Below are positions 1-21,480 of a stretch of 64,000 nucleotides of DNA, piece after piece. The DNA lies in the NCBI GenBank assembly GCA_963693365.1, contig CAVNZM010000013.1, positions 3,472,001 to 3,536,000 on the forward strand. The letters run 5' to 3'. A program made the position numbers and the translations under genes. How positions within the stretch are numbered: position 1 is the first letter of the stretch; each line of letters starts with the position of its first letter. Under the pieces are notes generated by a model, which was given only the letters and a program-made list of their open reading frames with translations, made no database searches and was not told the DNA's origin. Source of the stretch: Amoebidium appalachense. Taxonomy: Eukaryota > Ichthyosporea.

Positions 1-102
1 AATGAAGATGACTATCTCACGGTTTTCTCCACCTTTGCCCCCCCCCCCCCCCCCCCCCCCCCTTTCGAGAGCACACAAGCACACACACACAAACACACAC
101 AA

Positions 103-133
<31 letters not shown>

Positions 134-257
134 AAATATCATCGAGCGCAATAGACTTTAGAGCTCTCACACGACATTCAAAGGTATGTATCCATGCAAT
201 GTACTGAAAACCAAAATGGAAGAGGGAATATGAAATAAGAGGGGGCGGGCGGGCGGG

Positions 258-289
<32 letters not shown>

Positions 290-330
290 GGGGGGAGGGG
301 GTGGAAGAGAGCAAAATGTGAGCCACCCAC

Positions 331-876
331 CTCCAAATACGGCTGTATGTGGTTCCAGGCACCCTTTGTGGTGGCTCTATCATATGGCCGAGTGCCCATG
401 ACCAAAAATAGCCGCGTGCACACGATAGCCTCCAAAACCCTCTGGGAGAGATTCCCCAAATCGCCAAATGCGTTGCGGTTGGTGGGCGCAAAAACCCCCG
501 CCAGATGGTAAAGGATCCCAACGTGAAATTTCGAAGTCTCGAACGCGTGGTGCGCCATGGTGGCCTGTGTGGGTGGGACGGTGTGAGTGTTTGTATGCAT
601 TGTGCACAACGGGTGGTGGTGCGGGGTGACGGTGGGTTCACGTACTGTTATGTTTATGTGTATGGCACACAACCGGGTGGGAGAGGGGGATGTAGTTCAA
701 AAGCTAAGGGAGTTGGAAGAAGAAGTGCGGGAAGGGGGGTTTCTCACGCATTTTACATATGAAATACCCGGGGGGAGGGGGGGTTGCAGCGTGCTACATA
801 GTCAAAGTGTGTATGTGTATGTGTCTCTGTGTAAGTGTGTGCGTGTATGTGTGAGTGCGTGAGGGGGCGGGGGGGT

Positions 877-908
<32 letters not shown>

Positions 909-1437
909 GGGAGGGGGGAGTGGGGAAACGACGTGTGTGTGCAAGTGAAAGTAACAGGGAGCTGGTATTCAAACATGGTGGCAGAGCTGCTCAGAGAAAG
1001 GAGAGGGGTTAGGGTGCGTGCAGAGCTGCGAGCTGGGGTGCACCAGAGGGGGGTGGAGGAGGAGGGGGGGAGGGGGGGGACGAAGGGGGTGGGTGGGGGG
1101 AGGAGGAGGTGTTACTTCGAGCAGATTAGCCTCTACCCTCTTGAATGTCTCCGGGTCCATGTTTTCCCTCCCATGCGCACTGACAATCTCCCCATAGGCC
1201 TCAAAACACAGCCTCTTGGCCTTCTGCAACTTAGCACGGGGGTCTCGCATGCCGTCCAATGGAAACACGAGGATAAAACTTAAAAGGGACCACCCCACAC
1301 CCAGTATAACCATTAAAGCGCGCCTTGCAAGCATTCCTGCGTCCCAGTCAACACGTCCGTACATGCCCACAGCCACCACGTAGAAGGCAATGAGGCCTGA
1401 GGCACCGACATAGCCGAAGAAGTCGTCCTGTGTGTGT

Positions 1438-1525
<88 letters not shown>

Positions 1526-2785
1526 ACGTGTGTGTGTGTAGTGTACTAAATGGGGTAGAGAGGGGAATACTATTATGGCGTGGAAAGGGACAAAATAGAA
1601 ACCTACTACTATTTTGGAGAGTTCCTATTGGTCAACGGCATAGCAGCCAATGTGCTCATGATCATGATCAGTTATGGCGTATGATGACGGCGGCTTAGTC
1701 ACTGTTAGCCTTGGAGCTACTATCGAGGTTACACACAATTCGAAAGTAATTTGAAGTACATAAAGCCTTTTTCCTAATAGTAAACAGGCTTTCGGTGCCT
1801 AATAAAAAAGCTTTTGTAGTGCCTTGTAGATAGCACGGTGGGCAAATTTAGACTGGCGCAGAGCTAGCTAATAATAGTCATGACTCAAGAGCCGCGCCGG
1901 TCAGTCAGCCAATCAGCGGCTGTTAGCCTCCTTGAATCTGGTCAAATCAACCAATCCCGTAGCCCTAAAAAAGTAGTATCGTTTCTATTTTGTTCCTTTC
2001 CACCCCATAGTCATATGGCATTTCGTTCAGGACAGTGGATGTGAGTTTACCATCTGTGTGTGCTTAAATAGGTTAACGAGCGGTAGGCAGGGCAGTATAT
2101 GTGAGTAGTGCTTCTTCATCGGTGACGTTGTGCAAAACTTTCCCATCCCATCACCACTGCCACACAACCCATTGAGCACATCTTTCCGCCGTTCCCTTTA
2201 TACCGAACTGCAAAAACATAACACATACACCCACCTACTCACTCGCCCGTGCACCCCCCCCCCCCCCCCCCCCCCCCATCACACACACCCCGACCCGCCC
2301 ACCTGTTGCAGATAGGCCATGGCAAAAGCCCACACAAACAGCATCGGTAGCCAAACGTTAAAGTCGCAGCACGACAGAGTCAGCGTCAGGAAGGACCACC
2401 CCCATGCAAACATAACCCCAAGGATGCGCAGGATTCCTTTAAGAAAGCTCTGACCCAGGTGGTCCATCGTTAAAACAATCACCGTGACGACTATCCAAAA
2501 CGCACGTGTCTCCGGTTGCTGTAGGAACCACCAATAGGAGAGGCAGCCCGATGAACCAATCGCGAGAGCGTTTCGCACAAGTGAGTGCCAGGCTTTCGCG
2601 TGCCATCTCTCCTAGTTGGTTTTTTTTTGAAGGGGGAGGGAGGGAGGGGGGGGGGGGGGGGGGGGGGGAGGGGAAGGGAAGGTCAGTGGGGTGGGATTGG
2701 TTGCTAAGACGTGTATAGGCGGTGTGATGGTGCTATTTTGCTTTTCTTCTTTTTTCATCTCTTTCTTTCTTCTTCTTTTTTTTTT

Positions 2786-2860
<75 letters not shown>

Positions 2861-3376
2861 AGGAGGATGTAGTAGAGCGGATATGGGTGCTTGTTGACGC
2901 CCCCCGGCAGATTGTGTACTGTTAACACAATAAGGGCACGAACTAGAGCGGAGGTCCCATAATGTGCAAGGAAGGCAATGAGTTGAATAATGTAATTTAT
3001 AGAACATGTGCAAGTACTGTAAAGAGAAATGGTGGAGCGAGAATGGGCGGAGGGGGAAGATGGCCAGCGGGGGGAGGGGGGGAGGGGGGGGGAGGGAAAG
3101 AAGGAGGGGGAGACAGGGGGTGGGAATGGGAAGCACCAACGGGGCCCGGTGAGAGGAAAGAGTCCTAAGTGGCTTGATGGGTAATGGAGTGTGGACCAGA
3201 GGAAGCAATGAGAAAGAAATCAGTGAATACCGGTGGAGGGTTGAAGGAAACCAGGGGATCATTGGGTGTTGTTGTGAGAGAGCTAGAAGAGGGAGGGAAG
3301 GGGATAAGTGTGTAACCAGTAAGCACAAGCTCAGTTCCTGAATGTATGGAAACCTACTGGTATGCAACATTGTGCG

Positions 3377-3474
<98 letters not shown>

Positions 3475-5638
3475 GGGGGGGGGGGGGGGGGGAGGAGGTG
3501 TGTGTGTGGGGGGGGGGGGGGCGTGGGGGGAGGAAGGGTGGGGGGAGGAGGGGGGGGGGGGGGGGGGTTACCTTCAACCTCGTCCATACCATGGGCCAGG
3601 TATCCACATATGCCCGCTTCAACATCACCCCCATCCTCCCTGCCATGTTCCGTGCAACCCCCCTGTACGTGTGTGCCACCGCCATGTGCCTCCGCACACC
3701 GTCAACGCACGATCGCAAATTCGCCAAATACTCCCGAAACTCCAGGCAACTCAGCAAAAACGCGTTGTAACGGCATTTTTCAACCGGATCGCGTGGACCC
3801 AAACCCGATTGCAGATCGGCGTATGCCTGAAGGACCGCGTCCCGAAGCTTATCCGAGGCACCCACAGAGATGATTTCGGTGGAGGAGAGGTAGGTGTCGG
3901 TGGGGTGAAGAAGGTCGGGGATCATGCTGGAAAGTTCGAGAAAGGTAGAGCTGTCTGCTGATTGGAACATGGTTGCTAGGGGGCTGGCGCTGTGTGCCCA
4001 CTCCCTCTTGTCCTGTGTGTGTACGTGTGTGTGTGTGTACGTGTGTGTGTGTGTTTGGGGGGAAGATGGATAGGAGGGGGGGAATGGTGAGATGGGTGCA
4101 TCGACAATACACTCAAACCAATGCCTTCTTTAGAAGCAAACAGAAATATGCATAACGTGAACGACTGAGAGGTGTTTTGTCTATGTAGGTTGGCAGGCTA
4201 TACTGAACAGGGCGCTTAAAACAGATGCAGGGAAGCGGAAAGAAGGCAAACTCAACAATGCAGAGTAAAGTTTTTGAAACGAAGAGGGGAACACACATGC
4301 AGGCAGACGGGGGCCAGAGACACAGAGAGGGGGGGGGGGGGGGGGGGGGGATAACTCACCAATACGAGTGCCCGCATGGATGTGAGGACAAACCAGCCCC
4401 GGGCCAAGGCACTATGTAGGTGCTGCAGAGGTTCGGGACTACCCACCCACAGTTCAGAGTCCACACACTCACGTAGGAGGGTCTCCATCTCTGAAAGGCG
4501 GGCTAGAACCTACGGGGGAGGGGAGTGGAGGATAAGAGGGTAATGTGAAGGGGGGAGGGTGGGGGGAGAGGGTGAAAAGAAACATGCAAAACATGTGGGA
4601 ACAACACAGAAACAAGGAATAACATAATCTTCTGCCGGCTTCATGTGAAGGTGTGCGGGTCCCCCACCTTAATTTCCTTTCACAAGCCCACACACATGCC
4701 CAGCGCCCTGTCCCCCTGCCTCCCTCTTCCTGCACGTTTTCCTGCTACCTTCCTTAGCTCACTTTTTCAAACCCCACAACACAGCATCCCCCTCCTCCCC
4801 CCCCCCACCCCCCCCCCCCTCCCCCTCTCCCAAAACACACCTTCAGCATTACAGACCCACACGTTGCCACTGCCCACTTGCCCCCCCCCCCCCCCCCTCC
4901 CCCCCCCCCTCCCCCCCCCCCCCCCCCCCCCCGCACGCCCCCTTCCCCCCATCCCCTCCACGCACCTTATGCCTGTGCCTTGCCATCCATTCCTCCTGCG
5001 GCTTCACCGCACTATCAGCAAAGGCCAACCTTTGCACAAGCGCAAACTGCAGCAACAACTCATTGACCACGTGCGCGGCATTTTCCAGAACACGCTGGTT
5101 GGCGGTGCGTGGCCACAGAACAACAGATGAGGCCACGAGGCACACGGGTATGGCGACTGCTAGAACCAACCAGAAGGTGAGGATGTGGGAGGCGGTCTCG
5201 GCAAGGAAGACTGAGTCAATCACGGTCACGAGCATGTAGATGTGGTTGGGCTTCTTGAGTCCTAGAACCTGCATTGAGGAAGAAGAAGGGGGAGGGGGGG
5301 GGGGAGCGAAAAAGGGTGGAGAGGGGACGGATTGAGCAGGTGGGGTGGGGATGGGAGGGGGGGGGGGGAAACCATGCAGGCTTCCGGGAAAAATAGTAGG
5401 AATTTCGTTCTTTATTGTCTTGTCTCAATGTTTTATTTAATTCTATTTTTCCTAATTAAATTTTTTTAGTGGGAGAGGGGGGGGGGGGGGGGGGGAGGGC
5501 GAGGGGGGGATGGGACAAGACACTCTACTGTTTATTTTTATTTTTATTTTTTGGAATGGGGGGTTGGGGGGAGGGATGCAATACGGAGTATGAAGGCAAT
5601 CCACAACCGGAATTTAAAACATCACACACACACACATC

Positions 5639-5681
<43 letters not shown>

Positions 5682-6018
5682 CACCAAACACATAGCCTAT
5701 CTTTATAATAGGATCAAGTCAACTGCAGTATCCGAGTTTTCTAAATTTGGCTTATTGTGTAAAGCCCAACACAGACCCCCCCCCCCCCCCCCCCCCCCCC
5801 CCGCCCGGCCGCCGGAGGTTAATGCATTGAACACAAAATCCAATTCAGATACCGACGGGGGGGAGGGGGGGGGGGATGGGGAGGGAGGGGCTTAAAGATG
5901 CCTGCAGTGTTGTAAGGGAGTGTGTGTTGACAGGAGCTTAGGCCTACACAAGTGTTAGCGCCGTAAACGTGGTTCGTGAGCCAAACGAAGGTGTGTGTGC
6001 CATAGGGATGTGTATGTG

Positions 6019-6057
<39 letters not shown>

Positions 6058-7365
6058 TGTATGAGTGTGTGTGTTTACGCGCGAGTGTGTTTATTTATTT
6101 AGCTATTCATTATTTTTTTTGTGGTGAAGGGTGTGTGCGTGGGGGGGTGGGGGAATACAGACCTGACCCATCATCAGCAACTCCACTACCACGGTTGCAA
6201 AAGTCAAATAGAGCCCCCCTCCATACCACGTATCCTTAACATACGGAATATAGAACCCCAAAAGCCCCAGCAAAATCGACACACTAGATGAAGCGACAAA
6301 CCGACCCGCCTGTTTCCAGTTCCCCCCCACGAACTTTTGCTGGAGCGCAAAAACCCACACGCCGAAGATCAGCGCTTGGAAGGTGAAACGGCGACTGATG
6401 CGAAAGATATCGTACCAGAACCACAAAATGGAGAGGGCGGTGAGCGTGAGGGAAGACCTGTGTGGGTAAAGACCTATTAGGCTCTGGCCCTGTGGGAATG
6501 ATATATTTCACCATGTGAGTTTTTCAATGTGTGTGCATGTGTGAATGTGTGCGTGTACTTGTGAGTAGAGGTGTGTCTCCATTTACTAGTGTGTATATGT
6601 GTATATGTGTAAATTTGTGTGTGTGCATATGTGTACACACGCGCATGTGTGTTTGTGTTTGAATGTGGAAGAACTATGCTGAAGTGCTTGAAATGGATGC
6701 TCAGCATTTGTAATGATCGGTGATCTTGTGTAGTTTCCCGAGCAGCTTAGAAGAGGAGGCCGATGGCAGTATAGGCCGAGAGAGTGGCGAAATATGATAT
6801 GCAAGTTGACAAAATTGGGTTGGAGAGAGATGTTGGTGTTGGGGTAAGCGAAGCCATTGGGGTAGCGTATATGTGATAGATTCACGGTAACCCGGAGGGC
6901 GATGTGCACGGGATGAGTGCCGATGCGAGGGTCTCCGTGGGGCCATGGGGGGGAGAGGGGGGAGCAGGGAGAGGGGTGGGGGGAAGGGGGGGTGGTGGTG
7001 GTGGTGGTGGTGGTGGGGAGGGGGCAGGGGGGGGGGTACGACTGGGAAGGGGGGAGAGGTTGAATCTTACGCCTGCCTTTTTATTAGTAACGGACACATG
7101 CAAACAGTCAGTTGTGAGCATAGAGTGACAGCTAAGAATACATAACAGAAAGAGATGCCGCACCAGACTCCAGTCACGCCTTGTACGCAAAACTACGCAG
7201 GGCCAAGCTCATGCGAATCCCCGTTAAAGACACACTTCCCCTTTCCTCAATTCGATCGTTACTATTCCCACAACCTGTATTCAATTACAGGCCAACGTAC
7301 CTTAAAGCAAACACGACCCTCCAGTAGCTGGGGCGTAAAACGCCCCTGACTGCCTCCGTGAACAT
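331..7365 (-). CDS. FUSC/ALMT-like multi-pass membrane protein, copy A (3' end outside window)
   Basis: Exons in transcript order: 7365-7301, 6457-6163, 5268-4966, 4509-4360, 4012-3572, 2611-2303, 1427-1116, 564-331; the last coding exon (present in copy B) lies beyond the left edge. All junctions are GT-AG, and the frame stays open through 703 codons. The start ATG at 7365 is conserved in copy B; upstream of it the copies differ by a 1-base indel, which marks the 5' leader. Two hydrophobic blocks (exons 2-3 and exons 6-7) flank a polar middle region (exons 4-5), the layout of the fusaric-acid-resistance/aromatic acid exporter (FUSC) and plant ALMT superfamily. A segment in exon 6 ([18 protein letters not shown]) resembles the conserved FUSC loop. 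Likely an anion or organic-acid transporter; the substrate is unknown. Family call is from pattern memory, the gene model from sequence. Confidence 0.8.
1437..1521. repeat. (GT)n microsatellite before the exon 7 acceptor of FUSC copy A
   Basis: Almost pure GT on the plus strand, read as (CA)n in the transcript and ending in the AG of the acceptor at 1428. It corresponds to the much longer tract at 14146-14272 in copy B. Confidence 0.95.
1569..2012. mobile_element. MITE-like insertion with ~45-bp terminal inverted repeats, in intron 6 of FUSC copy A
   Basis: The left end (about 1569-1615) and the right end (about 1968-2012) are inverted copies of one another: both contain the core GGACAAAATAGAAAC / GGAACAAAATAGAAAC with only a few mismatches and a 3-base indel near the tip. 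The matching intron of copy B has no such segment, while sequence on both sides of it is shared, so it inserted after the duplication or was lost from B. It has no coding capacity and is about 440 bp, which fits a MITE. No clean target duplication is visible, so the exact ends are uncertain. Confidence 0.6.
2796..2859. repeat. Poly-G tract, about 64 bases
   Basis: Uninterrupted G run preceded by a T run, in intron 5 of FUSC copy A (poly-C then poly-A in the transcript). Length is likely inexact in the assembly. Confidence 0.9.
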
Positions 7366-8010
7366 CTTCGCTCGAAAACCTGCCTTGGGCGATCCATGGA
7401 AGCAAAACACGGCCTATATTGGTGTTGCTTACGTTTAGTTTAATTTATTAGCTATCCTAATGTTGCATGTTAAAATGTCAAGATCCTGATGACAGTTAGT
7501 CTTCAGCATGCACAATAATGCCACGGTCGTGTTCGGCCACAGATCAACGAAAAACCTATCAACGAAAAATCAGATCAAGGTCCACGCGTGTGCGACCTAT
7601 TTTTCTTGGCCTCCACAATTTTTGGATGTACACGGTATGCCTATACATGGCCGTTTACAGGCCTACTGTACACTTTTTCCCGCGCACGCTAAATACTGAT
7701 GTGCGCATCTTCGGAGACTGAGCCTCCTGTTGTGACACCTTGCCAACTGAGCAAATAAATGGGTGTGAAATTGGTGCGCCTGACATAGCTCTGCTCGAGC
7801 TCAGGCACGTCACCCGAGGTTACTTTTAGATGACGATAACTTTATTGCATGATCAAAGGTATTGTAAATCTTAACATGTTTAAGTATTCGATTTAAGCTG
7901 TTTTAAAATCACTGAGCAGCCAATTTATTTCAAAATTTAATTTTAAGTCTAATGACTCTCCGGGACTGATGCGTGCCGCACCAATTGAAACGAACCCGGC
8001 GGACCGGCTC
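7366..8010 (-). promoter_or_regulatory. Conserved 5' flank of FUSC copy A
   Basis: About 640 bases upstream of the start codon hold islands of high identity with the 5' flank of copy B (7605-7725, 7808-7855, 7960-8005), separated by diverged sequence. Because the copies share ancestry, identity alone does not prove function; the islands are simply the best promoter candidates. No unambiguous TATA box was identified. Confidence 0.4.
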
Positions 8011-8531
8011 GGGGTGCGAAAATATGCCGTGCAGGGCTTGATGCGCTTGGGAGGAGCTCTTGGCCAAGAGAAAGCCGCAAGGAGGAGATACATCCCCCCC
8101 CCCCCCACCCCCCCACCCCCCCACCCCCAACCCCCCGCCCCGCCCCCTCTCCGGTTGACAGGAGCCTCATAATCATGCTTGATCGATTTATAAATCTAAG
8201 ACCTCTCTGCAACATTCCCCCCGGAAATCACACGTGCACCGAGCCATGCTTGACATGTACCATAAATTTATACACCTCGCATTTTTATTATTGCACTGGC
8301 CAGATGTATTAGATTTCACAGCGCGTAGTAAGTAGCTCTAAAAACCAAATCAAAACGCAACGTGACAGAGCTCAATCAGTCACACTTCGAATTTCCTTAT
8401 TCGCAGCGACTGACGGTTATTTCCAAAGGCCACTTTTATTGCCAGCACGTGCACATGTCAAGTACGGTAGACAAATTCCTCGGCAAGAGATTCCAACTGA
8501 GATGCAATACCAATAAAGGGCAATTCCCAAA
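8011..8531. other. Spacer: 3' flank of the decayed gene copy
   Basis: The stretch holds a C-rich run at 8094-8150 and, from about 8270, sequence similar to 37440-37750 (the 3' flank of the intact relative), including the block CACATGTCAAGTAC at 8452-8465. No coding sequence was seen. Confidence 0.6.
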
Positions 8532-9070
8532 TCAAACACCATTCATCAAAGACACACTTCCCCCAGCCTCAGGCAGGGGGATGACACTCACACCCAGCTG
8601 CCCCGCAAATTGAGCAAGAACCCCCTCCCTCACATAGACCTGTGTCCCCCCGCCGTTAACATCACTCACATGTATTGTAGGTTCCCCCCTGATTTTTCCA
8701 AAAGCCCTGCAAGCGCCAACCTACTTTGGGCTAAAGAACGGAGAAGGGGGGTCGTACCAGCATAGAAAATGCAATTTTTTTCGGGGGTTTATTATGCGGG
8801 ATTTGTTGTGGCCAGCAGGGGGTGGTTGCAATTATACCACCACACCCTCCTATGGTGCAGCAAAGGGTGTCGGAAATTTAATGGTCACTTGGCCCCATGG
8901 GTGTAAGAGTGACCACCATCAGTGCTTTTGTGCCCATTGTGGATGTTTCACGGCCCAAGTGGGGATGGATGGCTGTGCGGTTTCTGAAGAGTCGGAGTTG
9001 GGTTGCTGTACGGCAGAGGGTGGGTGGGTATGTGTGAGATTTTGAAATGAATATAGATAGGAGTATGTAT
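8532..9070 (-). pseudogene. Decayed copy of the unrecognised gene at 37752-40670
   Basis: The minus strand matches exon 2 of the gene at 37752-40670 over its upstream part (around MGTKALMVVTLT at 8930-8880) and its last 50 codons, ending at the equivalent stop codon (8534-8532). A lysine codon is followed directly by a premature stop near 8880, a segment of roughly 240 bases in the middle is missing (junction near 8780-8830), and the frame shifts again near 8690. Similarity also continues into the 3' flank (8270-8530 with 37440-37750). It lies just upstream of FUSC copy A, so it is the second gene of the duplicated unit, now dead. Confidence 0.75.
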
Positions 9071-9310
9071 ATAGAGACCAAAGTCGGTAAAAGAAACCTG
9101 ATTAAGGGATAAAAGGGAAGGAATACACTTGCTTGTGCAGGGGGGGGGGGGGGGGGGATCCCCCCCTCCCTTCGCAGCTGCACCGACGTCGACACTACAT
9201 GACCCAGCGTACTACGGGTTTGCACGGCGGAAGAGGAGTGGGTGGATCCTGATGGGCAAGGAGTGTAAATGCACCCGCCAGGGAGGGGCTGTCGGGTGAG
9301 GCACCAAAGA

Positions 9311-9390
9311 CTGCCCCTAAGTGGCTAGGATCGAACCATAGATAGGGTCTGCGGTTTGTAGACTAGACGACTGGGTTACGAGGATGGTTT
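9311..9390 (-). other. tRNA-like sequence (possible tRNA pseudogene or SINE head)
   Basis: The minus strand reads a B-box-like GGTTCGATCC (near 9335-9326) preceded about 40 bases upstream by an A-box-like run ending in CCCAGTCGTCTAG, with a short stem (GTCT/AGAC) where the anticodon arm would be. The T-loop motif is one base short and the acceptor ends do not pair well, so this is not a convincing functional tRNA. Confidence 0.3.
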
Positions 9391-10164
9391 CATGCTCGTT
9401 TTGTATTTGGGAAGGGTTACTGGGTTGACTCAACGGTTGTTTGTCTGAGATACAAGGAAAACAAAACATTAAGAAACCCCCTTATACTTGCTCCTTCTAA
9501 TTCGTTAGAGGTTAAAAACCCCCCCTTTGAAAGCTTGCTCTTCTTTAATGCCGTGGGGTTACTGGCCATGGGTGAAATGTGAATAACCCCCACAAACCCC
9601 ATTTTTTTTTCTTTTTTTTTTTAAAGAAAAAAAAAGAATTGTAGTGCCCTCAAATCGAATTTGTAGTGAGTGGCTTTGGAAGCGAGACTGCGAGACCTGC
9701 AAGAAGCAAGACCCTCTAGGGGATACGTGTGCTCTGTGTGCACTGGATTTGTTTTTAAAAAAAATAAAAAATCAGGGTTTGTTCCCGGAGGACCTTTGCA
9801 GGCCCTCTAGGAAAACTACCGCTATCTACCACACAGCACAGGCAGTACACTAGTTAGGGTGCTATCTATGAGTTCATCTAAGCTAAACTATCCTTCACAA
9901 CCTAACTATAAGCACACACTTTGCCCAGGGTTACTAACTACCCCAGCCACGCCGGCAGTTGTGTGCACTGCATGTGTGGTGGGAACCAAAATAATTCCTG
10001 AAACCCACGGATATCATTAACAGAGTGGTCGTCGGATTGTTTCATTGGGCGGCAAACCGTGCTCACGTTATCATTTCAAGGCCACTCACTGTATTTTTCT
10101 GATGATAAACTAAAGCCAGACAAAAAAGCAAAGACTGACATATGCATGCAACCTGATGTTTTTA

Positions 10165-10200
<36 letters not shown>

Positions 10201-10484
10201 ACCACCACCACCACCACCACCACCACCACCACCACCACCACCCCACCCCCACCCCCCTCCGGGTGGACCACGTTACCCCTCGGCCAATTTCCGTCCACAG
10301 ATACAGCATTGACACAGTACTTAGTAGATTTTTTTTTTTTCCCCTCCATTTTAATAACTTCATGCCGCGAGAAAATCATATACGTATAGGCATCCCCTCC
10401 CCCTCTCCCCCCCCCTTCTCCCCCCTCCCCCTCACACACATCCACACCCACACACACACGTACGTACACCAGCACACACAGTCA

Positions 10485-10522
<38 letters not shown>

Positions 10523-10702
10523 ACCACCACCACCACCACCATCACTACGAAAAGCAAAAAGAAAAGAAACGAGGGGGGAAAGGTAAGAAAATGATTGAAA
10601 GAAAACACACTTTGTCAAAAAATGAAACTTTTGCAACGGCACATCAGCGCACACACACATAGACACACACACACACACACACACACTCACACACACACAC
10701 GT

Positions 10703-10738
<36 letters not shown>

Positions 10739-11159
10739 CACACACAGTACCCGTACACAGGCACACATGCACGCGCACGCACGCCTTTCCGCAGGACCCT
10801 TCTATAAATCTCCGCTCTGTCAGTCTGTCATTGAACAACCCCGGCCCCCCTCTCCCCTCCCAGGGCCTGGGCCTGCCTCTCCCTCATTTCCAGATACACC
10901 CCCCCTTCCCCCACACCCCAACCTGGCCCCACACCCTGCCCCGTGTTATTGCTTGAACCCCTTCCCCCCCCCCCCCCCCCCCCTCCCCCAGGCCACCCGC
11001 CTTCCCAATGCACACATACACAAGCACTTGCACCACCAAGACTTCGAGTTTCTTAGTCCCCCACAGGCAACTCCAATAGGACGACAACCAAAGAAAAGGG
11101 CGCTATAACTAGGAGCTAGTATTACTAACATGCTGTGAATATCATGAACTCAGGCTGGG

Positions 11160-11166
<7 letters not shown>

Positions 11167-11229
<63 letters not shown>
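11167..11229. repeat. (GA)n microsatellite
   Basis: About 31 uninterrupted GA units, changing to GT units at its right end. Confidence 0.95.
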
Positions 11230-11231
<2 letters not shown>

Positions 11232-11384
11232 TGTGTGTGTGTGTGACGTTTGTGTGTGTGTACACGTGTGCTCAGGAGGGGGGGGTTGGGGGGGCAGTGG
11301 GTACGGGTCACGATCGATGAGAAGTGGCCATCGATATCTGGGAGTCTCGCAGGGAGGTACGTAGATATAGTGAGGAGGCAGTCA

Positions 11385-11432
<48 letters not shown>
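11385..11432. repeat. Poly-G tract, about 48 bases
   Basis: Pure G run in the inter-unit spacer. Confidence 0.9.
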
Positions 11433-11434
<2 letters not shown>

Positions 11435-12189
11435 AATCTGAGCTAGTTTGTAACGCTTTTATTCTGTTCAAATAATTATAACACATTTATCCCGTTCGAT
11501 AATTAAAATTATGTGACATCAAGCCGGCCATCTGAAAGTGTAGCATGTCTCGTTGCTAGCTGATCGAAAAAGTCAGCTGCAAGCTTAAGATGCCAAATTA
11601 AATATGACAAGTGTATGGGTAAGGCCATCGCAAAAACCTCATATGTTCAGATTTCTATTATTACACTCAAAGTACACAGAGCCGATCAAATAACTTGAGC
11701 ACGTTATGGTAGCGTGCATCCAATCAGACTCTTAAACCCGACACTATACAGTAAATTCATTCGTCAATAGGACCGTGAATCCATTAATTTCGAATGGTTT
11801 TAAGGTTCAAGTCAACCAAAAAAAGACCGAAAAATCAGCACAACACATAGGGAATACGTGCACAGTCGTATTAGTGCCTCTACATACCACCAACAAATTA
11901 TCTGGGATTCAGCAGTTTGACTTCTTTCAACGCAGCCTGACATGTAATGTTAATACAGGGTAGGGACAGAAAGAAAAAAGAGAGAGGGGAAAAAAGCACA
12001 ATCATGGCAGTGCACACACGGCCAGTACTTTCGTGCACAAGGAATTGGTAGGGGTTCATTTGGTACCCAAAAGAAGCAAAAAATAAGGGGGGAGGGGGGT
12101 CCTTATTCCAAAAAATTCGAAAAAAATCGGGAAAAAAAAAAAAAAAAAAAAGGGAGAAAAAAAAAAAACTGCGCAAAAACAGGAAGGCC

Positions 12190-12220
<31 letters not shown>

Positions 12221-12276
12221 AGAAAAGAAAAGAGGTAAAGAAAGAAAAGGCCTTGTAATTAAACATAAATCTGGGG

Positions 12277-20819
<8,543 letters not shown>

Positions 20820-21480
20820 TTCCGCTCGAACATCTGCACCGGGAGATCCACGGAGAAAAACACGGTTTCAAGGTTGCGGAGAGGCCAATGTTGGCATTGT
20901 CTTTAAGGTTTCTCACAGTAAAGACTATCCTAATGTTGGATGTTTACATATCAAGATCCTCTTGAAGCAATCTTTTCACCAAACACAGCTAGCACACACA
21001 CCGTTATACTTGTGTAGTGAATTTTCTTGATCGTCAACGGATCCGTTTAGTCTCTCGGCCTCCACAGTTTTCGGTTGTACACCGTGTGTCTACAAACATG
21101 GATGTTTGCAGACCTACAGAACTGCACTCCTTCCCCGCACACGCCAAACACTGATGCGCGCATCTTCGGGCTCTCCTTTTTAAAGTGGCACCTTGGCTTC
21201 GAAAATCACGTATGTGAAAGGTGAAGGCGTATGCATGACCTGACAGGCTCAGCCAGACGCAGGGCCCCAGATGTGGCACCCGAGGTTGCTTTTAGATGAC
21301 GGTGACCATATTGCATGATTAAGATGTGACAGAGTAGCTTTTATTTCAAAGAATTCTCATTAATATTGCCTAGAGCGCCAAATCTTAAACATTTAAATCT
21401 TTAAGGTCAAGGTCTAGGTCACCGATGGGCGAATACCAGGCCTGATGCGTGCCGTACCAATCGAAACGAACCGGGCAGTG
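20820..21480 (-). promoter_or_regulatory. Conserved 5' flank of FUSC copy B
   Basis: This is the counterpart of the copy A flank and shares the same conserved islands upstream of the shared ATG. It probably contains the promoter and 5' leader of copy B. Confidence 0.4.

Larger units (their letters stand above)
331..8010 (-). repeat. Tandem segmental duplication, unit A (FUSC part)
   Basis: Exons, splice sites and several non-coding blocks match 13207-21480 in the same order and orientation. The offset drifts from about 12.3 to 13.5 kb because introns differ in microsatellite length and one carries a MITE-like insertion. Homology extends beyond the start codon to near 8010. The decayed gene at 8532-9070 probably belongs to the same unit. 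Confidence 0.88.
9391..12276. other. Repeat-rich spacer between duplication units
   Basis: No gene was recognised. Contents are an A/T run at 9602-9635, a poly-C then (CCA)n run at 10167-10245, CA-rich DNA at 10430-10740, a (GA)n tract at 11167-11229, poly-G at 11385-11432, about 500 bases of AT-rich unique DNA (11440-11960) and A-rich DNA (12130-12235) just 3' of FUSC copy B. Confidence 0.6.

Noticed and set aside
12130-12235. Poly-A tail of a retroposed gene next to FUSC-B
   Set aside because: The A-rich DNA is interrupted by G and C. FUSC-B contains introns, so it is not a retrocopy, and the orientation would be opposite to its transcript.
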